Origin: Chrysaora quinquecirrha
Lineage: Eukaryota > Cnidaria > Scyphozoa > Semaeostomeae > Pelagiidae
Length of the DNA: 64,000 nucleotides
Assembly (NCBI GenBank): GCA_014526335.1
Contig: JACTAT010000352.1
Span: forward strand, 276,092-340,091
Direction: 5' to 3'
Within the stretch, counting starts at the first letter, position 1, and each line of letters starts with the position of its first letter. Made by a program: the position numbers and the translations under genes. Positions 10,984 through 21,675 of this stretch are shown here, one piece after another. The notes under the pieces are model-generated. The model ran no database searches and was not told the origin of the DNA. It saw only the letters and a program-made list of their open reading frames with translations.

Positions 10984-13900
10984 CTATTCAGTTCCACCAC
11001 ACCCACTTCTTGGATGACCTCTTCGAGGTTTACCACACTGCTTACATGATCTGGGTGCACTGGGTCTTTTTGTTTTGATTGTCCAGCTGACTCATTTGCA
11101 GAATTCTGTGGGTCTAATTGTGGTGATGGAGCCATAAGGATATCTTGTTCCTCAGCTACAATACAAAAAAATGCTAAAAATTAAAAGTCCAGGTGTAACA
11201 TTCCATATAATTGTATGTGCAAATGGCAATGTCAATAAAAATTATAGAAAAAATACGACATTTTTTATAAATGTCATATTTTTCTACACTTTGTTGTTAC
11301 AATTCATTACTTAGAAATGTTACTTAGAGATATACCTGTAGGAAATAGCTGCGTAGTTTTTGATTGCCGAGCCTGCCAAGTTGTTATTGCCTGTTCTTTT
11401 GTTTTTCGTCCAGTAAATTGACTTGTCAGGGTATCGGGGACTAATGATTTCTGAGTTTCCATAACACGATTCAAAACTTCCAAAGGGGAATTGAACAATA
11501 CAGCTTTGATTCCATTCACATATTCTGAAATAAATAGGTCCAGATAGAAATTAGTCAATATGGTAAAAACATGAGAATTGTTTTGGTTCAAACTTTTGGT
11601 TTTTGGATTAAAAAATGCTTACCATATGTTGGTTGTACAGGAACCTGTCGCACAGTCTCATCTCCATACTTGTATTTTGGATATGTGACATGAAAATATG
11701 GTTTTCCCTCCTTTGTTTTTCTTTTGTCTCTCATCACATTTTCATTAAAATGTGCACATGCAAGTATTGTCCTACAATAAAGTTAACAAGCAATGATTTT
11801 TTATGCCTTGTATATATATCTTTTCAGAGGAGAGAATCAGAGTGAGAGGAAGAAATGCAATGGTTTTGTAAATGATTAACAATGGCTTCAATTCTGGGAC
11901 TCAGTAATGACAAGAATATTATATCATGTTTATGCTAATGATAAGTGCAGAGTCACTTACCTGCATTTTGTTCCAATATATGAAAAACACAACATCTTTG
12001 GGTGAAAATGGTTCAACAAAGAATGATATCCTTCAAGGCAGCTGGTCTGAGCATGAGGTGATAATTTTTTGATGTCATTTACAATTCTTGTATTCAGCAG
12101 GATAGAAGCAAGTCTTTCATATGCAGCTGTTCCTGGTTGATAGAAGAGATTCATATTGATATCTCCAGGGACAACAAAAGTAATTAAAGACCGTGTAAAT
12201 GCCACTTTTAAAGTCAACTCTGTGTAATTCAAACTTATGTAATTTAAAATTTTTCTGGGCTGAACATTTTCATGATTTCCCATAGAGTTTGAATTACACA
12301 GATTTGATTGAAGGTATTGCACTCCATACCTGGTTTGATCCATTTCCTTGGCTCCAAGTCTTGGTGGGCGCATTTGGTGAATAGCTTATTTTCATGGTTG
12401 TCGTGCTTGTTGCTGATATGACCAATGATCGATTCCCATTTCGCTCCTATCAATTTACGAAAACCTTGCTTTGTGGAAAGTACACACCAGTAAAGATGCC
12501 TCTTTATTCCTTTCACCCAATCTGCAATCCGTTCCATTCCTTTTTCCTTTCCAGCTTTAATCAATTTCTTGCAAATTGTGCGTGCAATATGCCATATGTC
12601 GTAAAAATGCTGTGTCGTGGTTTCCTCTGTTCTTATCCATTTTGCAATACCCAAGTGACGATCAGATACAAAAGTTGAAATATCCAGCTTAACATCTTTC
12701 AGCTTTCGAAAACAACGTTGAGATCCACTTAGCTCCATTGCAGAACTGGATCCAGTTTCATTAGCCTGAAATGTAAATTGCCATCAATTGTACAGCCAAA
12801 TTTATCACAATTATTAGAATGTATTTGATTTACTTTTATTTGATTAACTCTTTCCCAATCATTTTCGGCTCACAATAAGTAGCATAAAGTGATGGGGTAA
12901 GATTTTGTCAAATAATCTTAATTGTATGATGCATACCTGAAGAATTTCAAAGTGTACAATCTTTAAGTTTGTCAAACAAAACATTGAATATGTTCCATAT
13001 TTTGCACTGTGACCCATGGAATCAAATCGTCCGTCACCGCTCCAGACAAGCTTCTTCACTCCCTTCAAATTTGTGATCATGTTCTCTTGGCATTGTTCCC
13101 AGTAGGTTAATATGGCTGGAAAGAGGAACTTTTTCTGATGTGAGAAAAGGTTCTGATGGTGTAACATGAAATTCCCATATGTTTGAATACAAGCAAAATC
13201 TTACTGATAGATGCACCAGTCGCAAGAGTTGCAAAGCTCAGAAGTATATTTCCAGCTGGATATTTTCCAAGAACCAATGGCTGGCTGCTCCAGTGGAATC
13301 CATGCTTGCAGTTACCACAGATCTGCTGAACTTTCACCATTGTGCCATACTTTTTCATTTCAAGTCTGGGGTTTCCATGCTTGCAGTTAAAACAGAACAT
13401 TGAGAACAGGGTTATTAGCATCGAACGGAATACAATGAACTTCTGGTCATCCTGTGGTGCAGGTCTTTCACTTGTACTGTTGAGGAAAATATTTGAGTGT
13501 AAGTTTGCTCAGCAATTTTTATATCAAGCTTGAATGATAACGATTCAAGTTTCCCGATGTAAGATGATAAATTTGGGGCTTGTTTCTACACAGCAGCACT
13601 GCTAAGTGGCGATCAGATAAAGTGCATTGCATGTTTAATTTTCATGCTAACGGGGTGTGCTGATGACTGATCATCGTTTCTATATTTAATGAAAATTATT
13701 CAATTATTGACGTGATACTTACTTTACAGTATTTCTTGTTTCATTAACTTTTTTTGGTTCTGACTCTGTGTCGGTTTGCTGGAACAATTCAAATTCCTCA
13801 TCCTCAGAGTCAACATCTGAATTTGCCTTCTCCTCCCAGGTATCATAGTGCACCTCATCCTCATCCTCGTCAGTCATTTCAAAATCAACCTCGTCTTCAC

Positions 13901-15332
13901 CTTGATCATCACTCTCTGATTCGTCCTCCGTAGAAACTATTGGATCCTGCAACAACAATAAATTGGGAAATTGGGAAATTCGTTGTGGAAAAAAGCATGA
14001 TTATATAAATTTGCATTGGCGGGAAGTTTATAATCTTTGAAGACTTGTGTCATTTTGAAATTACAGTTTGGAAAAGGTTTGATGTTCGATCCTTTTCAAA
14101 CTTTTAATATGATATTTCCTTACTCAATGTTATTAACGATAGTCTAACTCTGTCAAAGAAAATTACCCCACGAACACACGTATTTTTAATAAAAAACTAA
14201 AAAACTGGCCCAGTTCTCAAAGTTTGTTAAGATTTTCAGATTTCGAGTGCTGAAAGTTTCTTATGGGTTATTGTATACTTTTGGCCATTCAAAAGTCTGG
14301 GTTTCTACCTAATGAGTTTGATATAAAAAAAATACGTATACTACAAGCTACCCTTCGACGAAGCTTGAAAATGTTATGGGTTAATGTGGGATCCAACCCG
14401 GCTAGGGATGTAATGGAGTAATATCAATTCACGCAATGTACTAACCTTTTGGATATCTAAACGAGCTTTCAAGTTTCTAATCTCTTTTTTCAACCTGCTC
14501 TGATCTTTTTGATAATATCTGATTCTCTTCTTCAGATCATCGCACTTTTCACAGCTGTCTTTGGGAGTGGCAGATGGGGGCTCAAGGCTCGATTCAGGCT
14601 CAGGCGCTGGTGTGAAATCCATTAGTCCGTCTGTGTCCACCTCTTCATTGTCACTTTCACTACCATTGGTGTTGTCTTTTGCTGCAGCTGAGATGATTTC
14701 ATTTATTTGCTATGGAAAGAAAATATGAACGCATTTTTATACCGGATCGCTGTGTAAAAAATTTGCGAATAATAAAATGAAAGATTCATTGAATGATCGA
14801 TTCTTCTCTTGTGAACGTGATTGATTGACACCATAGTTTGAGCAGTTTACGCTCACGTAAATGGTCAGTCCTCAGCTAAATTTTCATGCATTTATATTTC
14901 GTCTAAGTAAATTTAGAAACTATTAAATTAACATTTACAAACCTTTTTCCTGTATCTCTTTTCGCGTTTTGAAGGTGAGCGTCTTAGTTTTGATGGTGTG
15001 CCAGCAGCATCAACAGATGGTACAACTCCCCTCTCCAGTCTTCGCATTTTTGTAGCGCCTGCGCTTGCTCCGCAGTCAATGTCGACTCTTCGAACGAAAT
15101 CCGTCGGCATGAAATGAATAGAGCACAACGCTGAATACGCGGAAGGAGTAAAATTTGCTCTATGTCTTCGAACAAATTGCGTCCACTTCAGTTTCGCTTG
15201 ATCATCTTTCGGAAAATCGTGCATTGAAATTCCCGGAGTATGCGTATTGTTAGTACAGCTGGTGCCGTTCGGAGCCCCGGCGCAGCAATACTTGCCGCCT
15301 CGTTTTCTCTTCTTTTTCTCAGTAACCTCCAT
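10984..15332 (-). CDS. THAP-domain transposase-like protein, nine exons, nearly intact (Kolobok-like?)
   Basis: Minus-strand exons are 15332-14943, 14709-14446, 13946-13723, 13476-12937, 12765-12330, 12132-11961, 11771-11623, 11524-11336 and 11155-10984. All have GT/AG ends and compatible phases. Exon 1 encodes a C2CH THAP domain (CCAGAPNG, HDFPKD, LCSIHF, GVVPSVD). Exon 2 is a coiled coil and exon 3 an acidic stretch. Exons 4-6 hold the catalytic-looking core: CFNCKHGNP, GDGRFDSMGHSAKYGTYSMF, FVSDRHLGIAKWI, WHIART, HLYWCV and SPHAQTSCLEGYHSLLNHF. The D, D and E of these motifs are candidate DDE residues. A zinc knuckle (CKQCGKPRRGHPRSGC) ends the protein. Frame breaks occur at TTTT near 13150 and the A run near 11070. 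I think it is a Kolobok-type transposase, but the superfamily name is uncertain. Confidence 0.8.
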
Positions 15333-15734
15333 CGCTATTTAAAGTCAAGTATCTTGAACTCGTGAAAGCGTTGTCTCAATTTTGACTGAGTAAATTAGTT
15401 TGGGGTCTGTTTTAATAAGAAACTACACGGAAATTTCAGGAATAGCAACCAATCAGAATTGAAATACGTAAATCACTAGCCTGCATCACAGACACTACCA
15501 CTCCTTGTTATGGGTCTGGCCGGTGACGTAGGCTGGAACATTACCGAATTATCTACGTAAAATGATGTAACTATTTGGGAATACTTAGATTCAAAAGGAC
15601 CTAAGAAAGGATCTAGAAATTGAAACTTCTTAGCAGAAAGAAGTCAGGGCGAGTGTATCCGATGAATAGGGCAGAAATTTTCATGCAAAATTATGTGTAT
15701 AAATAAAAGAAAGGGCTTCAAAAGTAGTATTGAA

Positions 15735-15980
15735 GCATTCACATACACAAAATCCTCAGTCAAACACCGAAAACCGACTATATCATCTCAGACGCAGTTT
15801 AGTGAGTACACCGGATTACGTCAGCATTCCTCAAATTCTTGTCTGGCCGCGCAATCTTTGTCGAACAAAAACACACAAAAATCACAAATTCAAGGCGCAA
15901 AAACTCCGACTTAAGCTAAAACAATACAAAAAAAAATTATACCATGTGAATCAGCGAATTTTCTTTACTATTAATCGATG
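15735..15980 (+). pseudogene. possible C-terminal part of another THAP protein
   Basis: The plus frame encodes HSHTQNPQSNTENRLYHLRR followed by a basic KFKAQKLRLKLKQYKKKLYH segment. This resembles the 'H.Y........ri..lk.q.rRLk.K...L' tail after the THAP domain of P-element-like and THAP proteins. No start codon context, THAP cysteines or catalytic part is visible. The call is weak. Confidence 0.25.
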
Positions 15981-16363
15981 ATTGATTTTAATTTTGGAGA
16001 AAAATAATTTTCATTTCATAGGCACTTTAAAGTAAATATACCTATTATACAATATAACTTGTTGGTAGTTGTTAACTAAATCACAGCTGTTTCCTAATAG
16101 GAGCAGTGCACCAAAATGGCACACCTTGTTGGTTAATAATTCCCAGGACAAATGCTTGATCTTCAGTTGAAATTTGTGATGTGAATCTGCAATGAGTTTT
16201 TCAGGTATTTTGCTTGAAAGCAACTTTAACAGCATTCTGTTTTTAATATTTCATTCCTGTAGATTTCAAGGGGAAAGTTTGTACCAATAAATCTTTTCAT
16301 TGGAGTCTTGTTTTCAAGTTCAATTTTAGCAAACGCAAATAAATACTCTTTCTCTATACTTAC

Positions 16364-17846
16364 ATGAATTATGTTGAGAATCTTGGCTTTGACTTTCAAT
16401 GCCATCGTCATCCTCATCCAGTGATCCTACAATAAAGAATATGTACAATTAGCAAAGTATTAGTAAATAATTTCATCTTATTTTTTTTATTAATTTATTA
16501 CTTTAACTCCAATATATGCCCTTTCTCTTTCAAGCATCTTCCCTAAATGTCCACCAGAAAGTTTGCAAATAAGTGTGCAAGCATAATGGGCCTCAATTAG
16601 AGAAAATGTTGTAATATAATGTCATCTTCATTTTCAGCTTCTTACAGAAAATTGAGGTGTAGCAAAATAAGGTGCATCATGAGCTGTGAAATACCTATCT
16701 CTGTCACAATAAGACAGTGATCAAAATGGAGCCCTTGAGCAAGAGACTTTTTCATTTGACCATCTATGGTGAGTGGCTCTCCATGCTGTGTCTTTGCACA
16801 AACTTTTACCAAGGTCTCAGTCTCTGCTTTGAAGAACAGCCTTCCTTTTGATTTCCTTGTCATCAGGTAGCTCTTTATTGAGTTTCCCTCGCCAAGCTCG
16901 ATTTTAATATCTGTTTTTGTGTTGTTTTCCACTGAATACACGGTGTTGAATGTATCATCTAAAAAGTAATATATTTTTATCACTCAGTCTAGTTTTCACT
17001 ATACTCTGCTGAAAATTTGAGTTTTGTTGATGTCATTGTGAGTAAATAAAAATGAATTACATTTATTAACTATGACATCAATAAGATTTAGCTTAGTCTG
17101 ATCTTTGTCCATGATAACGCAAATCTTTAAGAAACTGAATGCTTTTGAACTTCATGGCTCTTAGTTCCTGCGAAAAAAATTGTGTAGCCAAGAATTTTTT
17201 TCTAATCATAGTAAACCATAGTATATGAAGGAAGCCATCATGTAACCTTTCTGTTACCTAAGAGCTATACAATTAGATTATAGATGCTGGTTGACAGAAT
17301 TTTTCTTGACTTCAAATCTGACACAAGTATGACTTGGTTGTCCTGGTTGTCCTGATTATACTGTGTTGTCCTGACGTCATTAAACTGTGAATATATACTT
17401 AATGGTGCCAAATTTCATTTGCAAAACTTTGTAATTCCAAGAAAGATTAAATATAGACAAATAAATACTAATAATGGTGTTATGAAGTATTAAAGATAGT
17501 CAAGATTTTTCACCTTCTGCACCCTTATTTTGCCTTCTGAGGCAAAAATTGTATCCCTGAAAAGAAATTAAATAAGTAAAGAATAACACTCAGAAACAAT
17601 TTAGGAATTTAAGGCTGCAACAATTTGCCTTTCAGACTTCAACTAAAGGAAATGAAGCGGAATTGCCATTTTACCTGTCAGTATCATGATAATATTGATC
17701 GAAGTTAGATTGCCAGAGAAACATTAAGATTTTGCTAATTCAGTCATATTGTAATAGGGTAAAATTGCATATCTTACCATATCGTAAACTCTCTTGCTAT
17801 ATGGGCTAAGTTGCACATAATGGTGCTTTGTATTTGGAGTCATAAT
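16364..17846 (-). CDS. four consecutive exons of an unrecognised gene (partial)
   Basis: Four minus-strand exons with clean junctions fit each other in phase: 17846-17778 (23 codons, IMTPNTKHHYVQLSPYSKRV), 17556-17514 (GYNFCLRRQNKGAE), 16958-16695 (88 residues including VYSVENNTKTDIKIELGEG and GRLFFKAETETLVKVCAKTQ) and 16426-16364 (SLDEDDDGIESQSQDSQHNS). Donors are GTAAGA, GTGAAA, GTATTT and GTAAGT, each with a pyrimidine-rich acceptor opposite. I do not recognise the protein. Start and end exons are not found. A further exon at 21069-20944 may belong to the same gene, with element B inserted between. Confidence 0.6.
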
Positions 17847-18327
17847 CTGCAAAGAAATAATTTTTCTGCAGCTGCAACACTGGACGAAAGCAGAATGTAA
17901 CACGAATATGAAGGTACAAAATTAGCATAAATAGCTTGCTCTGTTACTCACATTAGTCATATTGCAGTTTGAAGTTACCTGCCTTTGCCTATTTCTATCC
18001 TGATGATCTACAATTGTAATACACCACTTTGACTAACCTCAGCCTCTGTTTCCAACGGGGGCCTGGGCAAAGTTTTGGGGTGAAAGAATTTCTTGACTTT
18101 TGTTATCGCAACAAGGAAATCTTGGGATCTCTATCAGACAGTAAATTTTTATCACTGATATTTCACTGTTATTTTCAATTAAGTTAAATTTTTGTGGCTT
18201 GTTATCCTCGGAATAGCTTTCTTCAAAGCTTTTATAAGTACTTGGCTCTGGCAAGTCACAAATCTTGTTGTTATCTTGCCATTCTTGGATGGTCATTTAT
18301 TGTTAAGCCCGGTCTGTGTAAAAAATT

Positions 18328-19120
18328 ATGGATGCGGATCTAAACAAGATATCTGGCATGAAGATCGACGAATTGAAATACTTTCTTCATCTCCGTGGGC
18401 TCAAAGTCAGTGGCAAGAAAGCTGAATTGGTTGCTAGAGTGTTTGTGGCTGTGGAAAATGACATTCCACTTGTAAAGTCCGCTGAAGAAGTTGAGCGTGA
18501 AATCGCTAATGAATACAAATCAAAGCTTGTCATTGAAGGGTATGAGATTCCAGACCCGTTTGGATTACAACAAGATTGGCTTGATGAAGAAAATGGTGTG
18601 AAGTTCTGGCCAGTTACTATGTATCCAGAATCCAGATATATTCAACTTCCTTTCTTTTCATCCGAATGAGCTTGCCAGCAGTGACCTTAGTGACTAAAAA
18701 CATCTAAAGCATATAGTTACTACTCACAAGGATGGTTATCCAAACTTCAGTTTCATAACATTGGTGGTGATAGCAAGTACTGTCTTCTGAAGGGTACCTG
18801 CAGACCCTCCCAGCGTATCAACGATGCACCACATAAGTTTTGGATATGTTTGTCAAAAAAAATGGCAAAATCATATGCACCAACTGTACTTGCATGGCTG
18901 GTTTGTCGCAAACGTGTGACCACATTGCTGCAGCACTTTTTCTTATTGAGGCAGCCAGCAGAATGGGTCTGAACAACCCCTCCTGCACTTCAACAGCTTG
19001 GAAATGGCTTCTAAACAACAAAAATGTTGCTTACATGAAAGTGAAGGATATGAAGTTGAAAAGAAGTGATTTTGGACAGCGTGGGAAAAAGAAGGCAGAG
19101 CTTAATTGCTGTTGGGAAAG
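18328..19120 (+). pseudogene. SAP-SWIM accessory protein of an ISL2EU-like element (copy B), truncated
   Basis: The ATG at 18328 opens a SAP domain (KISGMKIDELKYFLHLRGLK, SGKKAELVARV), followed by DPFGLQQDWLDEENGVKFWP. After a stop and frame changes come KAYSYYSQGWLSKLQ, CLLKGTCRPSQRINDAPHKF and then a SWIM zinc finger at 18874-18931 (CTNCTCMAGLSQTCDHIAAA). The order is the same as in the YqaJ accessory protein of copy C, but the YqaJ nuclease is missing here. It converges on the transposase fragment at 19.6-20.6 kb, the same tail-to-tail layout as copy C. Confidence 0.7.
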
Positions 19121-19559
19121 GTATCTATTGTCTGGAAAGTGTGTTTCCTTTTCATATCTCAAAATATTTTGCAAGAAAGGCTATACATCACAACTCACAT
19201 TAAGGCTCTGCTACAACCAAAATGTCACAATTATTCTGGTTTTCCGATCATCGCGTGAAAAGAAAGTATCAAGTCTAACGATTGTGTGATAATCGTAGGA
19301 CTGTTAACGATTGTTAAGATTTTATAGTTATTCCAGGCTTTAAAAGCCACAGTAATTGAATAGCCCCCTGAGAGTTGCACACAAAAGATTTACTTCACCT
19401 TTTTCGCAAAAAGGAAAAAATAATTTACTACACAGGGATGATGTTCTGCCAGAATCTGACTATCTTGAGGGCCTTCTCTCCCCAAATAAGTAAAAAAAAA
19501 ACTATTTTTTGTTAGTTTTTTGGGTGGTTTTGGGTGGTTTTGATCAGATAATGGGTTGT

Positions 19560-20582
19560 TTTGGGTGGTTTCGCATTTTAGTAAGTACATACTCTAGATG
19601 GTTATAAAAGTTGATATCTCGGCAAATGTACTGGTCAGGTGTTCTCCCACCATAGCAGTCAGAAATGAACATTATGTACCCACCAGGTGCAATTGCAACT
19701 AAAAACTTTACGTGTTGTGCTTCTTGTAATCAGACCAAGTGGCTGCCTGAATGTCAAGGGATTTTGACCTTTCAATAAAGATCTCTGTGGAGTCAATAAT
19801 GCACCTTGCTTTTCTGTGTTTCGGTTTGAACATGCTAGGTAGATTTGAATAGACTTTTTCCTTTGGGAGCCAGATGAGAAGGCTGTCTCCAAATAATTTG
19901 CTTAATAATTTGATCCAAGTGGCAAAAATGCTAGAGCAAGTGCTTGCTGATATGGAAAACCTGTCAGCTAAGTCTTCATTCATAAGACCAAGTCGCAAAT
20001 GCATCAAGTGTTAGAAGGAACTGATCCTTTCCTCCAACTTTTTGGGATCTTGTTTGAAATTTACCATTTTTGGATGTTAAAATCCGCTTGCTACCTCTCT
20101 AAATATAGTAGCTGGTAAATATGGCTTAACGCAGCTAAACAATAAATTAAAGAGGACAATCCTTTGGATACCAGTATAAAATTTCATCTTGGAGTCTGAT
20201 TTAATGTAAGTCCAAGAAAATGGCTTGGTTTCAGCTTTTCCAATTGTGATTTTTCGTGAAAGTTCACCAACTTCTCCTTTCAGTTTCTTTCCTCAACAGT
20301 CAGGTCATTCAATTTCTTTGTAATTTCTTTGTATTGCTGAATCCTTTTCCTTACAATTGGCACAAACTCATCGCAGATGTCCCTAGGCTCTTCATCCCGC
20401 ATGAGAGAATCTTCCTGCAATGGCTGGTCCTCTTCTGTCATCTCATAATCACATTCAGATCTTTGTATAATTGCTGTTTGTCGCACTAAAGTTCTATGTG
20501 CTTTTTTAGTTGGTCTCTCATAACCCAAATTGATAGTTGGATTTGCAAGAGTTGGCTTAGCATCAGTAATTGAAACCATCAT
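19560..20582 (-). pseudogene. DDE_4 transposase fragment of copy B
   Basis: From right to left: an acidic/coiled-coil segment (20582-20280, with SECDYEMTEEDQPLQ and VRKRIQQYKEITKKLNDL), then VGGKDQFLLTLDAFATW, then an HTH and first catalytic region at 20007-19708 (LADRFSISASTCSSIFATWI, CIIDSTEIFIERS, AATWSDYKKHNT). It continues about 45 residues as LVAIAPGGYIMFISDCYGG. This aligns segment by segment with copy C (LADRFGISTSQVSKIFTTWI, IIIDCTEIFIEVP, QTWSEYKHHNT). The second Asp and the catalytic Glu are not found. Repeats of GGGTGGTTTT lie just beyond (19518-19570). Confidence 0.7.
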
Positions 20583-20943
20583 TCTATGTTTATAGTTGTT
20601 TTAAGGGTTACATTATTGAGCATTATTGCTGGGCAAGGAAATGGTTTCTTCTCCTTTCAGAGATTATCTAAAAATCCTTTGGGTGCATAAAAGGCATAAA
20701 ACACTAGCAAGAGAAATAAAAGAAGACAAAAAGGGAAACCAAAAGATATTGGAAGAAAGAGCGACTATAGTTGATAGTTCCCTGCAGTGCGGTATCATGC
20801 ATCATGGATTGGAGAGAAGAAGAACCATGAGATAAAAGACGCAACCAAACTAGAAGTTCCGTACACTATTTTGCTCGTATTAATATGCTTATTTGGTCAA
20901 ATTTGGCTTTTGCATGTCAAAGAAGTAGAAAAAGGTTGCTGAC

Positions 20944-21069
20944 CTTCAATAAAAGGACCCAACGTTAATTGCAGTTCTTGCTCTACTTCTCCCAGTTCTT
21001 CCTCACCTTCAATCCGGTCTATTTCAACTTGCAGAATAGTCGGATGACTTTTGAATTTAATACCACATG
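20944..21069 (-). CDS. single exon of an unrecognised gene (partial)
   Basis: A CTTTTCAG acceptor and a GAAG|GTCAGC donor bound 126 bases. They encode CGIKFKSHPTILQVEIDRIE and a Glu-rich GEEELGEVEQELQLTLGPFI. Entry and exit phases are both 1. No family is recognised. It is on the same strand as the exons at 16.4-17.8 kb and may be an upstream exon of that gene. The phases require at least one more exon between them. Confidence 0.45.
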
Positions 21070-21596
21070 CTGAAAAGAAATAAGGAACAGATATACTTAT
21101 GTGATTTTTTTGAGCCGTTTGAATAACACTTTTCCAGACTTTTTGCTACACTTGGAAGTCTGATTTGGAGGAAGTGAAATAGCTACTCTTTTGATACACA
21201 TGCCATATACTGTAGCTTGTAACTACCTTAGACAGGTTTGAATTAACAATTTCTAGCATGTATTCAGTTGACAAACAACAAATGTTATCGTTGGCTGTGG
21301 CTCACATCATTGAAAATATGTTCGAACTTTTCTTACCATACAATAAGTGAAGATGGTGTTGGACATTCCCATTGTCCATCTCCTCTGTGTTTCGACTGGC
21401 ATATTTCTTCTCAATACGGTATCGACTTTCTTAGTCCCTCTTGGCGCAAGATTTTTCCAAAGCCCAAAGAAATGGATAACCCATGCTAAGAGGAATTTAA
21501 CAAAATTACAAGAACATGATACAACGGAAAAAATCAAGTATCAGTATCACGATAAATTCTATCATTTTGTTCAATTGAATAGTACAAGTAACATGC

Positions 21597-21675
21597 AAAA
21601 AGGATAGTTTAAAGCAAAAAGGATAGTTTAAAGCAAAAAGGAAAAAGGATAGTTTAAAGCAAAAAGGATAGTTTA
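21597..21675. repeat. 19-bp tandem repeat, about four copies
   Basis: The unit AAAAAGGATAGTTTAAAGC recurs about four times, with one short AAAAGG insertion in the third copy. It overlaps the 3' end of the hAT-like pseudogene on the minus strand. Such short arrays are often slippage products, and no function is suggested. Confidence 0.6.

Noticed and set aside
9400..15700. Terminal inverted repeats bounding the P2X7/THAP pair
   Set aside because: Comparison of the two flanks by eye, including TTAA positions, gave no convincing inverted match, so no element boundary is claimed.
21597..21675. CRISPR-like array
   Set aside because: The 19-base units are directly joined with no spacers, and the sequence is from an animal genome.
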